Below, one piece after another: positions 34,471-47,839 of a stretch of 64,000 bases of DNA. The notes beneath the pieces were generated by a model that worked only from the letters and a program-made list of their open reading frames with translations, was not told the origin of the DNA and searched no databases. Each line of letters opens with the position of its first letter. Positions within the stretch are counted from its first letter, which is position 1. Source of the stretch: Flaccisagitta enflata. Lineage: Eukaryota; Chaetognatha; Sagittoidea; Aphragmophora. Location of the stretch: the NCBI GenBank assembly GCA_965153355.1, contig OZ231127.1:4030001-4094000 (forward strand), read 5' to 3'. Both the position numbers and the translations under genes were made by a program.

Positions 34471-34679
34471 TAAAAAAACAAGGCCGGATACAAGGCTACC
34501 CGAGTCGCGTACGGGTGGGCAGGGGCCTTATTTGAGGTCATTAGACTATTTGGGCAGGAGTGGTGAGGTCCACAAATGAAAATTATTCAAATAGTAAAGT
34601 GTGACTGACCGACCAACCGACCAACCGACGGACGAAAGGACAAAGCGGGGTTTAGAGTCGCGTGCACGCGACTAAAAAG
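34471..34679 (+). mobile_element. HP1 element
   Basis: AAAAACAAGGCCGGATACAA, GTCGCGTACGGGTGGGCAGG, GCCTTATTTGAGGTCATTAG, ACCAACCGACC core, GACAAAGCGGGGTTTAGA and a perfect hairpin GTCGCGTGCACGCGAC. Confidence 0.92.
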
Positions 34680-34882
34680 CATTTTAAACATAAACTGGCT
34701 GCTTTTCTATAACTTATAATCCACTCCCATTTTGCCCAGTACAAGCTCGGCCTCATTTGGTACGATAAAACAAGCATAGATTGGGTGAAAACTAAATGTG
34801 TATATTGAGTTATAATACGCATTACCCCCGCTCAATCTGAAGCCTGTATACCGTTGAAAGATCAAAACTTCGATGAAAACTT

Positions 34883-34886
<4 letters not shown>

Positions 34887-34941
<55 letters not shown>
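34887..34941. repeat. (GA)n microsatellite
   Basis: About 54 bp of GA. Confidence 0.96.
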
Positions 34942-34945
<4 letters not shown>

Positions 34946-35146
34946 TTCCTGCCTTCGTTCTCTCTCTTTCAGCAGAAAAGTCAGATCAGAAGAAGAAGAA
35001 AAAGAAGAAGACAGCTCAAAACTAAACTCTCATTGACTTAAGTTTCAGAAAAACAGCGAATTTGATGCAAGATGGTAAAAGTAAGAGTGAAAAAAAAAAA
35101 CTGGGCTAGATACACACGGTTGGTTGGGCAGGAAACTATTGGAGTA

Positions 35147-35610
35147 CACTTTTTTTTACAGAAAAGACAACCTTTTTCCAGCCTGAGTGTTCTTAAATGG
35201 CAAGTCATTTTCAGCCTCGAATTCTCTTAATTTGTTCTTATATTTCCTTGACTTGATCTATTATTACTAATACTATTACTGATACTGCTACTCTTACTAC
35301 TACTGTTACTACTACTATTACTACTACTGTTACTACTACTATTACTACTACTATTACTACAACTATTACTGCTACTGTTACTACTTCTACTACTACTACT
35401 AATACTCAACTACAACTAATACTACTGCTACTAATACTACTACAACTTTTACTATTACTACTACTTTTACTACTCTCTCTCTTGTAACAGAAGGAAAAAA
35501 AATCCGCTGAGGCAAAAGTCAGCCTGAGCTGTCTCTTATTTTGTACTTTGATTTTCAGAGAATCTCAGCCTCATGTCTCTTATAAAAAAGTCTCTTATAA
35601 AAAAAAAGTG
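35147..35610 (+). mobile_element. TA-flanked MITE (CACTTTT family), copy D, with internal TAC array
   Basis: CACTTTTTTTTACAGAAAAG at the left after TA; CTTATAAAAAAAAAGTG at the right before TA. The interior holds a (TAC)n/(TACTAT)n microsatellite at about 35262-35475. It is more diverged than copies B and C. Confidence 0.78.
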
Positions 35611-35783
35611 TATTGGAATGTTCTTAACATTGTACATTGGATGTCGGGGATGGTAAACCCAGCCATATTTTCCGTACTTGCCTCTTGACAATGAAATACT
35701 GTTGTTCTTCAGACTCGATCTGTAGTATCAAGACTATCAAGAGGCGAGAGAATGACAATAGAGCGACTTTAACAGCAACCAAC

Positions 35784-36070
35784 CAAACAAGCCTGACCGG
35801 GCAACGATGCGTCCGGACTGTGTCCCTGCGTGTATTGATCATGTTACATATATGGAGAGACAGATGGACAAACAGACGGGTGAAACGACCGAGTAGTAAA
35901 GGAGGCTCTCAATACATGTTGGTTGATCAGTTATTTCGGTATAGGATCTCACCGTGGCCAAAAATAGCCAAGAAACGCGGTTTTTGCACAAGCGCAACAG
36001 ACGGACCGACGGACCGATGGACTGACAGACCCTCTTATATAGATGCGTTCCTGACGGGCGCATCTAAAAA
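35784..36070 (+). mobile_element. HP5 element
   Basis: AAACAAGCCTGACCGGGCAA, GATGCGTCCGGACTGTGTCC, ATGTTGGTTGATCAGTTATT, GCCAAAAATAGCCAAGAAAC, GACGGACCGACGG core, CTCTTATATAGATGCG and a GATGCGTTCC...GGGCGCATC hairpin. Confidence 0.9.
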
Positions 36071-36182
36071 AGTATTTCTGGAAGAATTCCACTTTGTAGA
36101 TATGGCTACACTATCACAAAAAAAATCATCTGGCAAGGTGTTGACCACTAAAGACAGACAATCAAGGACAAGTCATTCACAG

Positions 36183-36333
36183 TTTTTGTCGCGGACACGC
36201 GACTCTACGCCTTGCCGTGTCGGTCCATCCGTCCGTTGGTCCAAAAAATTTATGAAATTGCAAGCAGTTTTTGTATTGCTGCTCCTGCCCAACTGTCCGT
36301 GACTGGATTGCCGTGTTTCCGGCCTCGTTTTTT
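36183..36333 (-). mobile_element. HP1-like element, GGAC stem class, short core
   Basis: TTTTTGTCGCGGACACGCGA, CTACGCCTTGCCGTGTC, GCTCCTGCCCAACTGTCCGT, CCGTGTTTCCGGCCTCG. The 5' motif in element orientation is GTCACGGAC, one change from the hairpin class. Confidence 0.85.
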
Positions 36334-36612
36334 CTCAGTCCTCTCATCAGAACTCTCAATCCTCAAATCAGCCTTTTCGGGCTTGAAATCGAAAATGAGC
36401 CCTATTAGACCTCAAATTCGCCTTGTCAATCAGCCTTCTTTGGCCTTCAATCCTCTTCCTCAAACTACAAATCAGCCACATTCAGAGCAGGACGAACAAA
36501 AGTCCCCTTGTCTATTTCAGAACTTTCTCCTCTCACATGCACTCACAATCATACAAAGCAAGGTTACGGGTAACACTGACCTCATCTTGCCCCTGATTGA
36601 CTTGTTATCATT
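36334..36612 (-). mobile_element. HP6 partial (5' half)
   Basis: A CTCAAATCAGCCTTTTCGGG-type degenerate array, then AAAAGTCCCCTTGTC, CACAATCATACAAAGCAAGG and TTACGGGTAACACTGACCTC, matching the right half of 20431-21067. The 3' hairpin side is missing. Confidence 0.65.
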
Positions 36613-36825
36613 GTAAAAGCTTGAAAGAATTCGGGTCCTGGCTGTGTTGTCACTTGAATGTGGATATTTCCTAAAAAGAGGTGCCAGTAAGGTGAATTCA
36701 ACTGTACAAGCAAGTTCTTAGCATTCTCCCTAATTAATGCGCATGACCAAACGGAGAAGACTTCTGAATCTTCAACTCAGCTTTCTCAATGATTTTGACC
36801 AAAAATAATGACTAAGAGTAAGATA

Positions 36826-37235
36826 CCACGCGAATAAAAAAAAAAAGACGCACTTTTAAATGGTTAATTTAGCCAATAGATCTTCAAAAAACTATAGAAA
36901 ATCTTAGATCATTTTGAAGCCCTTTGAAAGTACTTTTATTTGGCGCCAATCTGGTATTGCTATCTTTTTTCGTTTAGAAATGGCATCAGTTTGAGTGAAA
37001 ACGTTGCCTATTTCAGTTTTGCAATCTCTATGAAAAAGTGCATTTCTGCAAAATAGTTCTTCTCTTTGCAGAGCTCTAGCTCCTAAACCGTTTGAGATAC
37101 AGATCTAGGATTAGTCTAGAATGAAAGATTTTTTGAAAATCTTTCAAAATATCTATCTTGAAAATAGCTAGAATTATTTTTTTATCTGTTTTATCAATTA
37201 ATAGATAGGTGCGTCTTTTTTTTTTATCCAAGTGG
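36826..37235 (-). mobile_element. TA-flanked MITE with A-rich termini, 410 bp
   Basis: Left end CCACGCGAATAAAAAAAAAA then GACGCAC; right end GTGCG then TCTTTTTTTTTTATCCAAGTGG inverted to match; TA on both sides (36824-36825, 37236-37237). The interior GCTCCTAAACCGTTTGAGAT recurs inverted in the element at 54682-55068, so the two are relatives. Confidence 0.82.
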
Positions 37236-37244
37236 TACTAAGTA

Positions 37245-38006
37245 CCCTGTCTTCAAAAGCAACTGTAACCAGCAAAAGATGTATTGTGTGAAAACAATTC
37301 ATTTTTCAAAATTTGTTTTTTTTCTATCTGAAAGCATATTTGCTGCGGTTTTTTCATGCAAAATTTCAGCATTTTTTCTCAACTGGTTTAGCGTCTAAAT
37401 AATTCTTAAATATACCCAAATTTCCCTAAAATCAAGCAATTTTTATATAACATAAAAGAGTTAGGCCTCAATAACTATACACGAAAAGCCAAGAAATTGA
37501 TTTAGAATATCAAAACTTATCCCAATCTAGCTTATTTTCATTACCAATATAATTTTTTTTCTTTATGTGCATAATCATAAGATATTCTAATCAGAACAGA
37601 TGAAATTCTTACATAGAGTGTTGATGGAACATGAAAATTAGTGAAAAACTACACAAAAACATTATGAATACAGCAAATTTTGCTTTTTTTCTTAAACCTG
37701 GCGTAATCTCCTTCAAAAAATCTTTAATATGAGACCAATCCCAGCATTCTAGCTCAAAGCGTTTAAAAGTTACAGGGGTTTGAAATGAGACACCTTCATG
37801 TCTGAAAGAAAAAGCTGAAATGTCTCAATTGGTGTTACACTTAAAAATGATGAAGAACCTAAACCACTGGGCAAAAAGCGCTGAAATTTTGCATGAAAAA
37901 ACCGCAGTAAATATGCTTTCAGATAGAAAAAAACCTGAATTTTGAAATGTGAATAGTTTTCACACAATACATCTTTTGCTGGTTACAGTTGCTTTTGAAG
38001 ACAGGG
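37245..38006. mobile_element. TA-flanked inverted-repeat element, 762 bp
   Basis: CCCTGTCTTCAAAAGCAACT at the left and its inverse at the right, TA on both sides. Arms of about 165 bp or more pair well (GGTTTTTTCATGCAAAATTT against AAATTTTGCATGAAAAAACC). The middle is AT-rich and non-coding. A relic of the same family is near 13186. Confidence 0.88.
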
Positions 38007-38080
38007 TAATAGGAACCACAATAAAACAAAACAAAACAAAACAATGTAAACCTCAGAATCAACAATGCATCAAATCAACA

Positions 38081-38360
<280 letters not shown>

Positions 38361-38445
38361 GAGGCGAACAAAACCTCCCAAAAGTCCTCCTGATGTCGGA
38401 TCAGAGACCTGAATTTTCCCTTGGGGGGAACTCAGGCCTGATCAG

Positions 38446-38448
<3 letters not shown>

Positions 38449-38504
<56 letters not shown>
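38449..38504. repeat. (CT)n microsatellite
   Basis: About 55 bp CT. Confidence 0.96.
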
Positions 38505-38508
<4 letters not shown>

Positions 38509-38609
38509 CGGTCGTTGTCTTAACTCTTTATGCGTGGGAGAGTGAAAATCTGCTTTTCAGACCGGATGGAAGAGAAGGAAAACTTGCTCAAGTGGAGTTT
38601 GTCTCAATT

Positions 38610-38705
38610 ACGACGACGATGACGACGATGACGACCAAGAAGACGATAATGACGACGACGATAATGACGATGGTGACGAAATTATGGAAACGATGATGAC
38701 GTTGG
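38610..38705. repeat. GAC/GAT trinucleotide-rich tract
   Basis: ACGACGACGATGACGACGAT-type units, similar in composition to 101-255. Confidence 0.85.
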
Positions 38706-38785
38706 TGAAAATGGGAAAAGGAATACAATAACAAATACTTTTCTATTGGCCACTAAGGCGCCCAAATTTCTCACTATAGGCATAC

Positions 38786-38900
38786 AGTAGACAATTGCCG
38801 TTTGGTCACCTGATTTAACGACATTTCGGATTTAACGGCCAGGTTTCTGGGCTCTCAAATTTTCATTGGATCTTTTATGGTTAATTTTACCTGATTTAAA
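38786..38900 (+). mobile_element. Terminus of a pogo/Tigger-like MITE (fragment)
   Basis: TACAGTAGACAATTGCC, TTTAACGACATTTCGGATTT and TTTTACCTGATTTAAA closely match, inverted, 50330-50467 (GGCGATAGTCCACTGTAC). The TA-CAGT start and repeated TTTAACGAC are typical of Tigger-type ends; assignment is by appearance only. Confidence 0.55.
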
Positions 38901-39157
38901 AACATTGATTTAAAATGCAACTTATAGGTCCCATGAATGAATTTCTTCCGATTGTAACTTCGAAGATACTAATTTTTTTTCTTTGAAGATTCTGACTTCT
39001 GTTTGGTTTTGACTTTAGAGTTTGATACATGTTATATGTCTCTTTAATCTGCTTAAAGGATATGAATTCAATTTGACAATATTCAGTTTTATTGACCAAA
39101 ATTCCCCTGCCCCTTCAAGGTTGTAAAATGGGTTGTGGATGGCTCCAACCTGTCTCA

Positions 39158-39360
39158 ATTTTTTAGTTGCGTGCTATTTGACACTATACCCCGCTTTGTT
39201 GGTCAATCTGTCTGTTGCTCCGTCCATCATACATTATTTTTTTTGTTTTTTTTTTACGGTCTTTGGCTTCACTGCTCCTGCCCAAATGATCAAGTGACCG
39301 CAAAAAAAGCCCCTGCCCACCCGCATGCCACTGGGGTAGCTGTGTATCCGGCCTTGTTTT
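39158..39360 (-). mobile_element. HP1 element
   Basis: TTTTTTAGTTGCGTGCTATT, CTATACCCCGCTTTG, CTCCGTCCATCATACATT, GCTCCTGCCCAAATGATC, CCCACCCGCATGCCACTGGG, GTGTATCCGGCCTTG. The hairpin is partly mutated. Confidence 0.85.
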
Positions 39361-39670
39361 GAAGTGTGAAAATGTTTTGTCCTCAGACTTTTTAGTAGTG
39401 TCACTACCCCAGTTACTTGGGACAGGATGAGTAGGATTGAGAATGTATAAACAGGGAAAGAAGGTCCAATTTGAGGAGGGGGGGAAATATTGTAACAAAA
39501 TTTCATAGATTTTGATTTATTCAAATTGATTCTTACAATCTTACACATTATGTGAGTATTACAAGAACAGAGATGATGAACAAAGGAATTTGAGGGAATA
39601 ACTGATGGTGATACTACGTTGATTAATACTTTGACCACTTGTTTTCACTTAAGACTATGCATATGAATAA

Positions 39671-39841
39671 AAACAAGGCCGGATACACAGACAATACCAG
39701 TCGCGGACGGGTGGGCAGGGGCGGAAATGCTGTTTTTTCCACTTTTTGACTCGTGCTCACCAACGGACCAATGGACCAACGGATGGACGGACCGACGGAC
39801 GGACAAAGCCTCTTATAGAGTCGCTCGTCCACGACTAAAAA
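39671..39841 (+). mobile_element. HP1-like element, GGAC stem class
   Basis: AAACAAGGCCGGATACACAG, GTCGCGGACGGGTGGGCAGG, GACGGACCGACGGACGG core, GACAAAGCCTCTTATAGA, GTCGCTCGTCCACGAC. One mismatch between motif and arm. Confidence 0.9.
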
Positions 39842-41144
39842 ACAGGAAAAATTGATGAGATTTGAAAACTAGATCAATAAATCGTTCATTTGCATTCTGA
39901 TCCCTGTGCCTCCAACCGTTTAGAAATGAGAGCATTTTGAAAGTGACATACCATCTTTAAAAATGCAGATAGGAAACTGATCGATTTTTTTCTTATTAGA
40001 AGTGCCATAACAGAAATATTTACTCCAGTAATTTTTTGTCAAAAAAGTCAGTTTCCTTGTATTTTGCATCATAATGAACCTGTGTGGCCTAAAAACTTGA
40101 TCATTCATCCTATGTTTGATCAGGAATGTGGTGTTTCAAGCAAAGTTTGAAAAAAAAACTGAAAAACTCCACTTGATAAGCTTGATAAGCTCTGGGAGGA
40201 TTACCTGAAACGACACTATATATGGTTTCCCATATGCGAACAAGCAGTCACAAAACCTGGAGAGAATCATAGAAAGTAAAGGGACAAAGAAATTGATAAA
40301 ATTGCAAGTATCTCATGGATTGTTTTAGTTTTTTTCAGGGTGGACGATGCCTTTTTATCAAGGTAGTAATTGTCATGGCAATGAATGCAGTGGTGGCCGC
40401 AAGGGTGGTGGCAGAGGGCCCATGGTTAAAGCAATACTGGTCATAGCAATGATGGTTGCAATGGTGTCAGCTGCAGTGGTGGCAATTGTGATAGCAATAG
40501 TAAAAGGGATGATAGTAGTAATGGTGGCGTAATGATGACGTCAAAGGGATTCTTACAGTGGTGGGCTTGTCAATGCAAGATTTTACTGTATTTAGGTCAG
40601 GTCCAACGTTAACAGCTGCTGTAGTGCTTTGGCCGCTTTGTTGCCGATGATATTTTGTTCTCTGGTTTCAAGGCCATCAATTTATCTAGCATCTTAATCC
40701 AGGCCTGTATATAATTGGGGAATCAAAGGGTTTGGAGATGGGGAAGGGAAAGGAAGGGGGAAAAAGGAGAAAAAAAAAATTTGGGGAAAATATAACTTTT
40801 TGCAGTACCAAATCATAAAACTTGATTAGTACAACACAATCTAACTCTATTTAAAGTTTTAAGCCTTAAATACACTGTTTTATTGCTTTATTGGGAAGAA
40901 AATCATAGATTTTGTAACGCGACGCAATGCATTGTGGGGAAGAAAATCAAAGGCAGGGGGGGGGGGAGAAAATCAAAAGCCACTCTATTATATACACCCC
41001 TGTCTTAATCTAATCCCTCACTGTCCAACTCGTTGTTCCTGATTCGATCTATATTCGTATTGGTATTTATCTATTTCTATGTTTGCCCGTACATCTCTGT
41101 TTCTGTTTCTTTGACTGTCATTCCATTTATCCATCAATAGGTCT
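39842..41144. other. No gene seen
   Basis: AT-rich with a G-rich patch near 40730-40790 and a G10 run at 40957. A 61-codon frame at 40347-40532 is Met/Val-rich without support. Confidence 0.5.
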
Positions 41145-41267
41145 ATCTATATATACATCAATCTATCTATCTATCGATCTATCTATCTATCTATAAATCT
41201 AACAATCTATCTATCTATCGATCTATCAATCTATCTATCTGTCTATCCATTCATCGGTGTGTGTTTA

Positions 41268-41361
<94 letters not shown>
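41145..41361. repeat. (CTAT)n then (CT)n microsatellite
   Basis: ATCTATCTATCTAT units at 41160-41243 with variants, then pure CT at 41275-41361. Confidence 0.95.
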
Positions 41362-41364
<3 letters not shown>

Positions 41365-41929
41365 AACTCAGGAGAAAGTCTTTTTGACACACTTTTTTTT
41401 CTCTTCATAAATGAATATAATGAGCAACAGTTAAAAGATAATTCAAAACAACACCATCAACCGAGATTATGATTTAGGTCAACTTTAAGTTTAAACGACA
41501 ACAAAGTTTTTAAGGTGTGAAATGTCGAACATCCGAACTGGCAACATAATTATTAGTTTGAATGATCAAAGTCAGTCTGTTTAAAGGGCCACATTGAATA
41601 CTAAGCAGTATTACTCGTGTATTGGTCAAAGGAATACTCACGATAAGCCCTTGCAAACTAAGTAGTACCTATAAGAATATGGGGAAAAGTACATAGTTTT
41701 AGGGATCCACGGGTGGATCACATGGCCTCTCTGAAAATCAGATGCCGATTCATGCTTATCAAGCCCGGGTTGGCTCCCCCGGTTGACAACAACAACTAGA
41801 TACAGGGGGGAAAGAAAGAAGGGAAGCTGAAAGGAATGAAGCTTTTTGGGGCAGGTACTTGCTACCTTTGGATAGCCATGGCGCGTTTCTAACAGGGTGA
41901 GCAAAAAATTTGGTATTTACATACTATTA
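41362..41929. other. No gene seen
   Basis: Mixed sequence without recognised elements. Confidence 0.45.
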
Positions 41930-42200
41930 CAACAAGCCCGACCGGGCAACGATGCGTCCGGGCTTTATTTCAGCGTATATTGATCATGTGACATATGTTT
42001 GGAGAGACAGATGGACGAACAGACGGGTGAAAAGACTCTCAAAACATGTTGGTTGTTCATTTGTTTCAGTGACGGCCAAAAACAGCCAAGAAACGCGGTT
42101 TTAGCACAGGCATGACGGACCGACCGACGGACCGACCGACGGACCGACAGACGGACAGACCCTCTTATAGAGATGCGTTCCTGACGAACGCATCTAAAAA
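41930..42200 (+). mobile_element. HP5 element
   Basis: CAACAAGCCCGACCGGGCAA, GATGCGTCCGGG, GATCATGTGACATATG, AAAACATGTTGGTTG, GCCAAGAAACGCGG, a GACCGACGGACC core, CTCTTATAGAGATGCGTTCC and GACGAACGCATC. Confidence 0.92.
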
Positions 42201-43117
42201 CCATAGTTCTAGATAGCCCAGTAAGATGAAATTTGGAACACAATCTCACAATTAGGCCTACTGATTGCTAAAGTGCACAGGTTTTGCATTCGACTTCCCT
42301 GGTTTGCGAAAAAGGTAGTTATGCGGAAGGTATACTCTCCAATTTCACGGAATTTTTACCGGGAAAAATATGGCAAAAAACAGTGATAATGTGTAGCTGA
42401 AAATGATATAAAGACTGGTATCCCAAAGTGGTAATGGAACACTGATATATCTTTATCAAACAGGACAACCATAATGTCTAAAAATTTGGTCTAATCATTT
42501 AAAAAACCTGCATAAACAATCTTGTATCTATCATCAATTTTTCTTTGTCCATTACAGAAAACATTTTGGGACTACTGCAAATGAGCCTTTCCTGCCTTCC
42601 ATCACTCTTTTTTTTTCGAATCTTTGCTGCCTATCCTTTAAGAAACATTCAAAAATGGTTGATTAATATAATTGACCTCGACTTAGATGAAAAAGCGTCT
42701 TTAAAGGATGGCTTTTACATGTTTTTCCAAAAAAGTACCAAATTTTTTGCACATCCTGTTAGTCACAGACAATCGCGTTTTTAAACAGGCCACTCGGTCG
42801 CTTGCTATGTTTGTTCGCTCGCCCTGCTTACGCTGCTCACTCACTCCACAGCGCTCCGCTATGCTGTGCTTGCTTCGCGCACTTGCTTTCTCGCTCACTC
42901 CCTTCACGGGTTTGCTCACTCACTTTGCTCACTCCCTCAAGGGACGGTTGAATATGTGTTCATGCTGTAAACCCGTTTGGCGAGAATGAGCGCGTTTTTT
43001 GTCTTCTCTAGAAACACGCCCTTGCTGTTTGCCTTTTAAGATACACAACATACAAAGTGTTTAGTAGAGCTAGTCACTGAATCACGAACTTTGAGCTGGA
43101 AATGAGGCCAATAGGGC
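42201..43117. other. No gene seen; GCTCACTC-rich patch
   Basis: 42790-42935 has many irregular TCGCTCACTCC, TGCTCACTCACT, CTTGCTTCGCGC strings, GC-rich against AT-rich flanks, with no clear period and no supported frame. Confidence 0.45.
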
Positions 43118-43157
43118 CAATTCCACTGAAGCACGACTTCGTGCTTCAGTGGAATTG
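43118..43157. other. Perfect 19-bp hairpin
   Basis: CAATTCCACTGAAGCACGA, a 2-nt spacer CT, then the exact complement TCGTGCTTCAGTGGAATTG. A half copy, TTCCACTGCTTCAGTGGAA, is at about 43659. Possibly the tip of a decayed inverted-repeat element. Confidence 0.85.
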
Positions 43158-44238
<1,081 letters not shown>

Positions 44239-44376
44239 TCAATCAGACAGAGATAAATACAGTAAGACTAGGAGAAAGGAAACGATAAAGAGTCCAAATT
44301 AAACAACTTCTTCTTCGTTAGTTTTTTTCATCGGCTTTTTGCCCCTCGCACTTGAAAGTGGAACTTTGTATAGGTC

Positions 44377-44654
<278 letters not shown>

Positions 44655-44924
44655 CTACCCCCTACCTTTCTCAGTTTGTCCGCAGCTCGCAGCTTGCCTC
44701 TAAAAATTTTCCCTATTTCACATTCACTCTCACAAATTTCAACTCTTCATTTGTTGAAGTTAAATCTTTTAAGATGGTTAAAAAGTTTTCTCTTTGTCTC
44801 CCTTAGACGTAGTCGTGAAGACAGGAGTGTCTTAGAACTGTACACGTTTCTTCGAGACGTACTAATACTTACAGTCGAATGTGAATTACATGAAGTTAAC
44901 CCCCCCCCCCCACAGCGTTAACTG

Positions 44925-45112
44925 GACGCTTTCTCTGTCCATCCGTCTGTCTGTCGGTCCGTCGGTCTGTCAGTCCATCACACTTTTACTTTTTTTATTA
45001 ATTTCATTTCTTTAAGTCATTCTAGGTCATTTAAGGGTATCATAAGTCAATCTTGATCAATTTAAGTCATTCTAAATATAAATCTCGCACACGACTGTTA
45101 GCCTTGTTTAAA
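44925..45112 (-). mobile_element. HP3 element, 3' end eroded
   Basis: GTCCATCCGTCTGTCTGTCG, CATCACACTTTTACTTTTTT, AAGTCATTCTAGGTCATTTA, CTCGCACACGACTGTTAGCC, TTGTTT. The 3' hairpin at the left is not recognisable. Confidence 0.75.
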
Positions 45113-46150
45113 ATGATGCTTCATTCCAAGTGTAGGCATACTTACTTCCAAGATGTTTTATTGACATAATTGCATAAGCTGATAAACATTTATTTCCTAT
45201 CCTGTAAGTCCTTGACTCTGTCTGGTTAAAGCTGTAAGGGGGGAGGGGGCTAAAGTTTTTCGGGGATTGATTTCTTATATTTAAATTTTGTCTGTATAAA
45301 ATTACAAGCCGGTTTCAATTCAGGTTAAACATCTCTTCCTGAAGATGTAAATCCATTTCTTCTTTCAAAGTTTTCGTGTATAGAAATGAAATGCCTTTTA
45401 ATAGATTTAAAATCAAATTTGATTCAAATCGCTTCCTTATGAAGATTGGTTCTTCAAACGGTCTTGTTCACTTACAATTGCAGACTATGTCCATTATAGT
45501 AGCCAAATCTTATATAGTAGATTTGGGAATAAGGGGGGGGGTGGCATTAAACAAATTTTTAGTCTTTCTAAGATTATGGTTGATGTCTTAGTAGAGGCAA
45601 TGCCAAGTAAAACTAGGTTGAGTCTTTTTTTTTTTTACTGGATACACTCGAAGATGCTTTGTTTTGTGAATTCAGATATATGGCGGATCTCTTCAGATCA
45701 TTTGAAATAGGCTTTTCTGCCTTTAAAATAGATAAGGGAAAATTTTTTACCAAAAAAGGGAATTTTGATTTAACATAGAAAAAAAAATTGAAGCATTCTC
45801 GTTTTAAGTTGTGCTAATCGGCTATAATTTTAACTATTGAAACAAATTAAAGCAATACTTGTAACTCAACTTGGTAATCTAGTATCATTCGGTACAGGTT
45901 TGTTTTGATTAAAAATTTATCACTTTTTAGAAATAATCCTGAATTATTATGGATGAATGGCGGATTGCACCGGAACCATTAGCCAGTTCACGGGTTGACT
46001 TGAACTTGAATTCTAATGAACCACGAAATTACATGTTACCACATGACTTAGTGTAAAATCCGAAGTATGGGTGGTAAATGATTTGATATGACCTGTATAT
46101 TTTTCCTGTCTGTCTGTCAGTCTGTCTGTCGGTCTGTCTCTCTTTCTTTA

Positions 46151-46159
<9 letters not shown>
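45113..46159. other. No gene seen
   Basis: AT-rich with short G8-G9 runs near 45530. Frames up to 73 codons show no domain. Confidence 0.5.
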
Positions 46160-46216
<57 letters not shown>

Positions 46217-46218
46217 AT
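46160..46218. repeat. (CT)n microsatellite
   Basis: CT repeats with TTTC interruptions. Confidence 0.93.
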
Positions 46219-46437
46219 TTTGCACCTGCTTCTTTTATTCGCGCACATAAAGCATAAAAGAGGAGACCAAGGCCTTACAAGGACCGAGATTTTGAATTCG
46301 TTTTCTTAACAAGAGTTGTTTCATAATTGTCCTGGGACACTCCTTCCCTTTATTTCGCGCTCAGAGAAAAATAGAAGAATCTCAATGATTTTTAAAAATT
46401 GAAATGAATAGGAGGGGAAAAAAAGATATAGAAAAAC

Positions 46438-46670
46438 AAGTGACGCGGGGTCACAATATCGTTGCGGATGCGGGTGGGCAGGGGCATCCAACCCCCATCC
46501 GCATGACCACAGCGAAACTCATCCCCAACACTCAAACGGTCAAACATACACAAAACGCTCGTTTTCCCACTTTTCAACTCGATGACCTCTGAGGGACCAA
46601 CGGACCAATAGACCAACGGACGGCCGGAAGAACAAAGTTTCTGATACTGTTGCGTGTCCGCATCTAAAAC
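46438..46670 (+). mobile_element. HP2 element, GATGC stem variant
   Basis: CAAGTGACGCGGGGTCACAA, GTTGCGGATGCGGGTGGGCA, AAAACGCTCGTTTTCCCAC, ACCAACGGACC core, AACAAAGTTTCTGATA, then TGCGTGTCCGCATC. The arm GTCCGCATC is best matched by the inserted GATGCGG of the 5' end, a shifted pairing. Confidence 0.85.
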
Positions 46671-46912
46671 GGGAAACAGTCAGAAATATCTTTCTGCCGA
46701 ACACGTCTTTTTGTCGGTCCATACGAGTTCGTGAGAAACACTTGATGTGGACGAAAATTATGATAATAGGGGAGGAACAAGCCGTGTTGGGCTGTCCGTT
46801 TATTCACATTTTTCTTTCTTTTTTTTTTTTGGGTGGGGGGAAAGTTTTCACCCGTCCCTGTCCATTAATGATTGACCTAGTTTGACGTGTATCCGGCCCA
46901 GGCCATAGTTTG
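46671..46912 (-). mobile_element. HP1-like fragment
   Basis: GTCGGTCCATACGAG, GGGCTGTCCG, CACCCGTCCCTGTCC and GACGTGTATCCGGCCCAGG resemble an inverted HP1, but the hairpin is not intact. Confidence 0.5.
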
Positions 46913-46971
46913 GTCTCTGTGTTTAATGAATAAGGAAATGGTTTTTGGGGGTTTATTCATCTAAAAAAAAA

Positions 46972-47775
46972 GCAGCCCAAAGGCTCTATATGGTCGGCGG
47001 TACCCGTTCCCTGCTTGAATACTTTGTTAATTACGTTGAGAGGGGAGTCTGTTCCGGATATGGGACTCAGTATGGATGGATAATAGCGTGACAAAAATTT
47101 TGTCCAAACTAGAATTTCAAATTTCGAGTTTAGAATCTAGAAGTATGTTAATACTAGAATAAAACTAGATTTGTTACCCTTTCCATCACAGATAATATCT
47201 TTAAAATCTGGTAATGATCAAAAGAAATCTATTCATGACTGCCACCGCCCTCCTAATCTAAAGAGAATGTCTACAGGAAAAATCTTTATAATGGAAAAGG
47301 GGTGGGGTGGCGGCCATGAGTAAACTCTATCTAGTCCTTACCAAATTTTAGAGTCATTATCTGTGCTGAAAATGGTCATATATCTCCCTCATAGAAGACG
47401 AGATTTGTATTTGATCATGATTTAAGTCACCCAAACGGACAATAAATGCTGGAATCAGGGTTTGCGAAGCCTAAATTTAGATGATCTTTGACGCCACAAT
47501 ATGGGTCCTGGGGGCCAGGATTTAGGTCAAAGAGCCCAGAATCTAGGTCTCCCAGGCTAGAATCAGAATTTCAAGGGCCAAAAAGAAGGACTTAGGACAA
47601 GAATTCGGGGTTTTCAAGCCGAGATTTTGGCTTTGCTGGAATTTGGGCCTTCTAGTTAGAATTTATGAGAATGAACCAAAAAAGGGGAGGGGCAGGGAGG
47701 ATTGGCAGATAAACAGATACCTCCTGTGTTCTACAAGACTAGGTCTCGTACTTTAGGGCCGCTGCCCAGAAAAGA
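46972..47775 (+). mobile_element. HP6 element, long and diverged
   Basis: GGTCGGCGGTACCCGTTCCC at the 5' end; degenerate units such as GCCTAAATTTAGATG and AGAATCTAGGTCTCCCAG (47450-47680); GATACCTCCTGTGTTCTACA and GGGCCGCTGCCCAG at the 3' end. Confidence 0.7.
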
Positions 47776-47839
47776 TCGAAAAAGAAAACGAAGATCCTTT
47801 CTCTCAATTCTTGCCAACTCTCATTTCAGTTTTTGTAAA

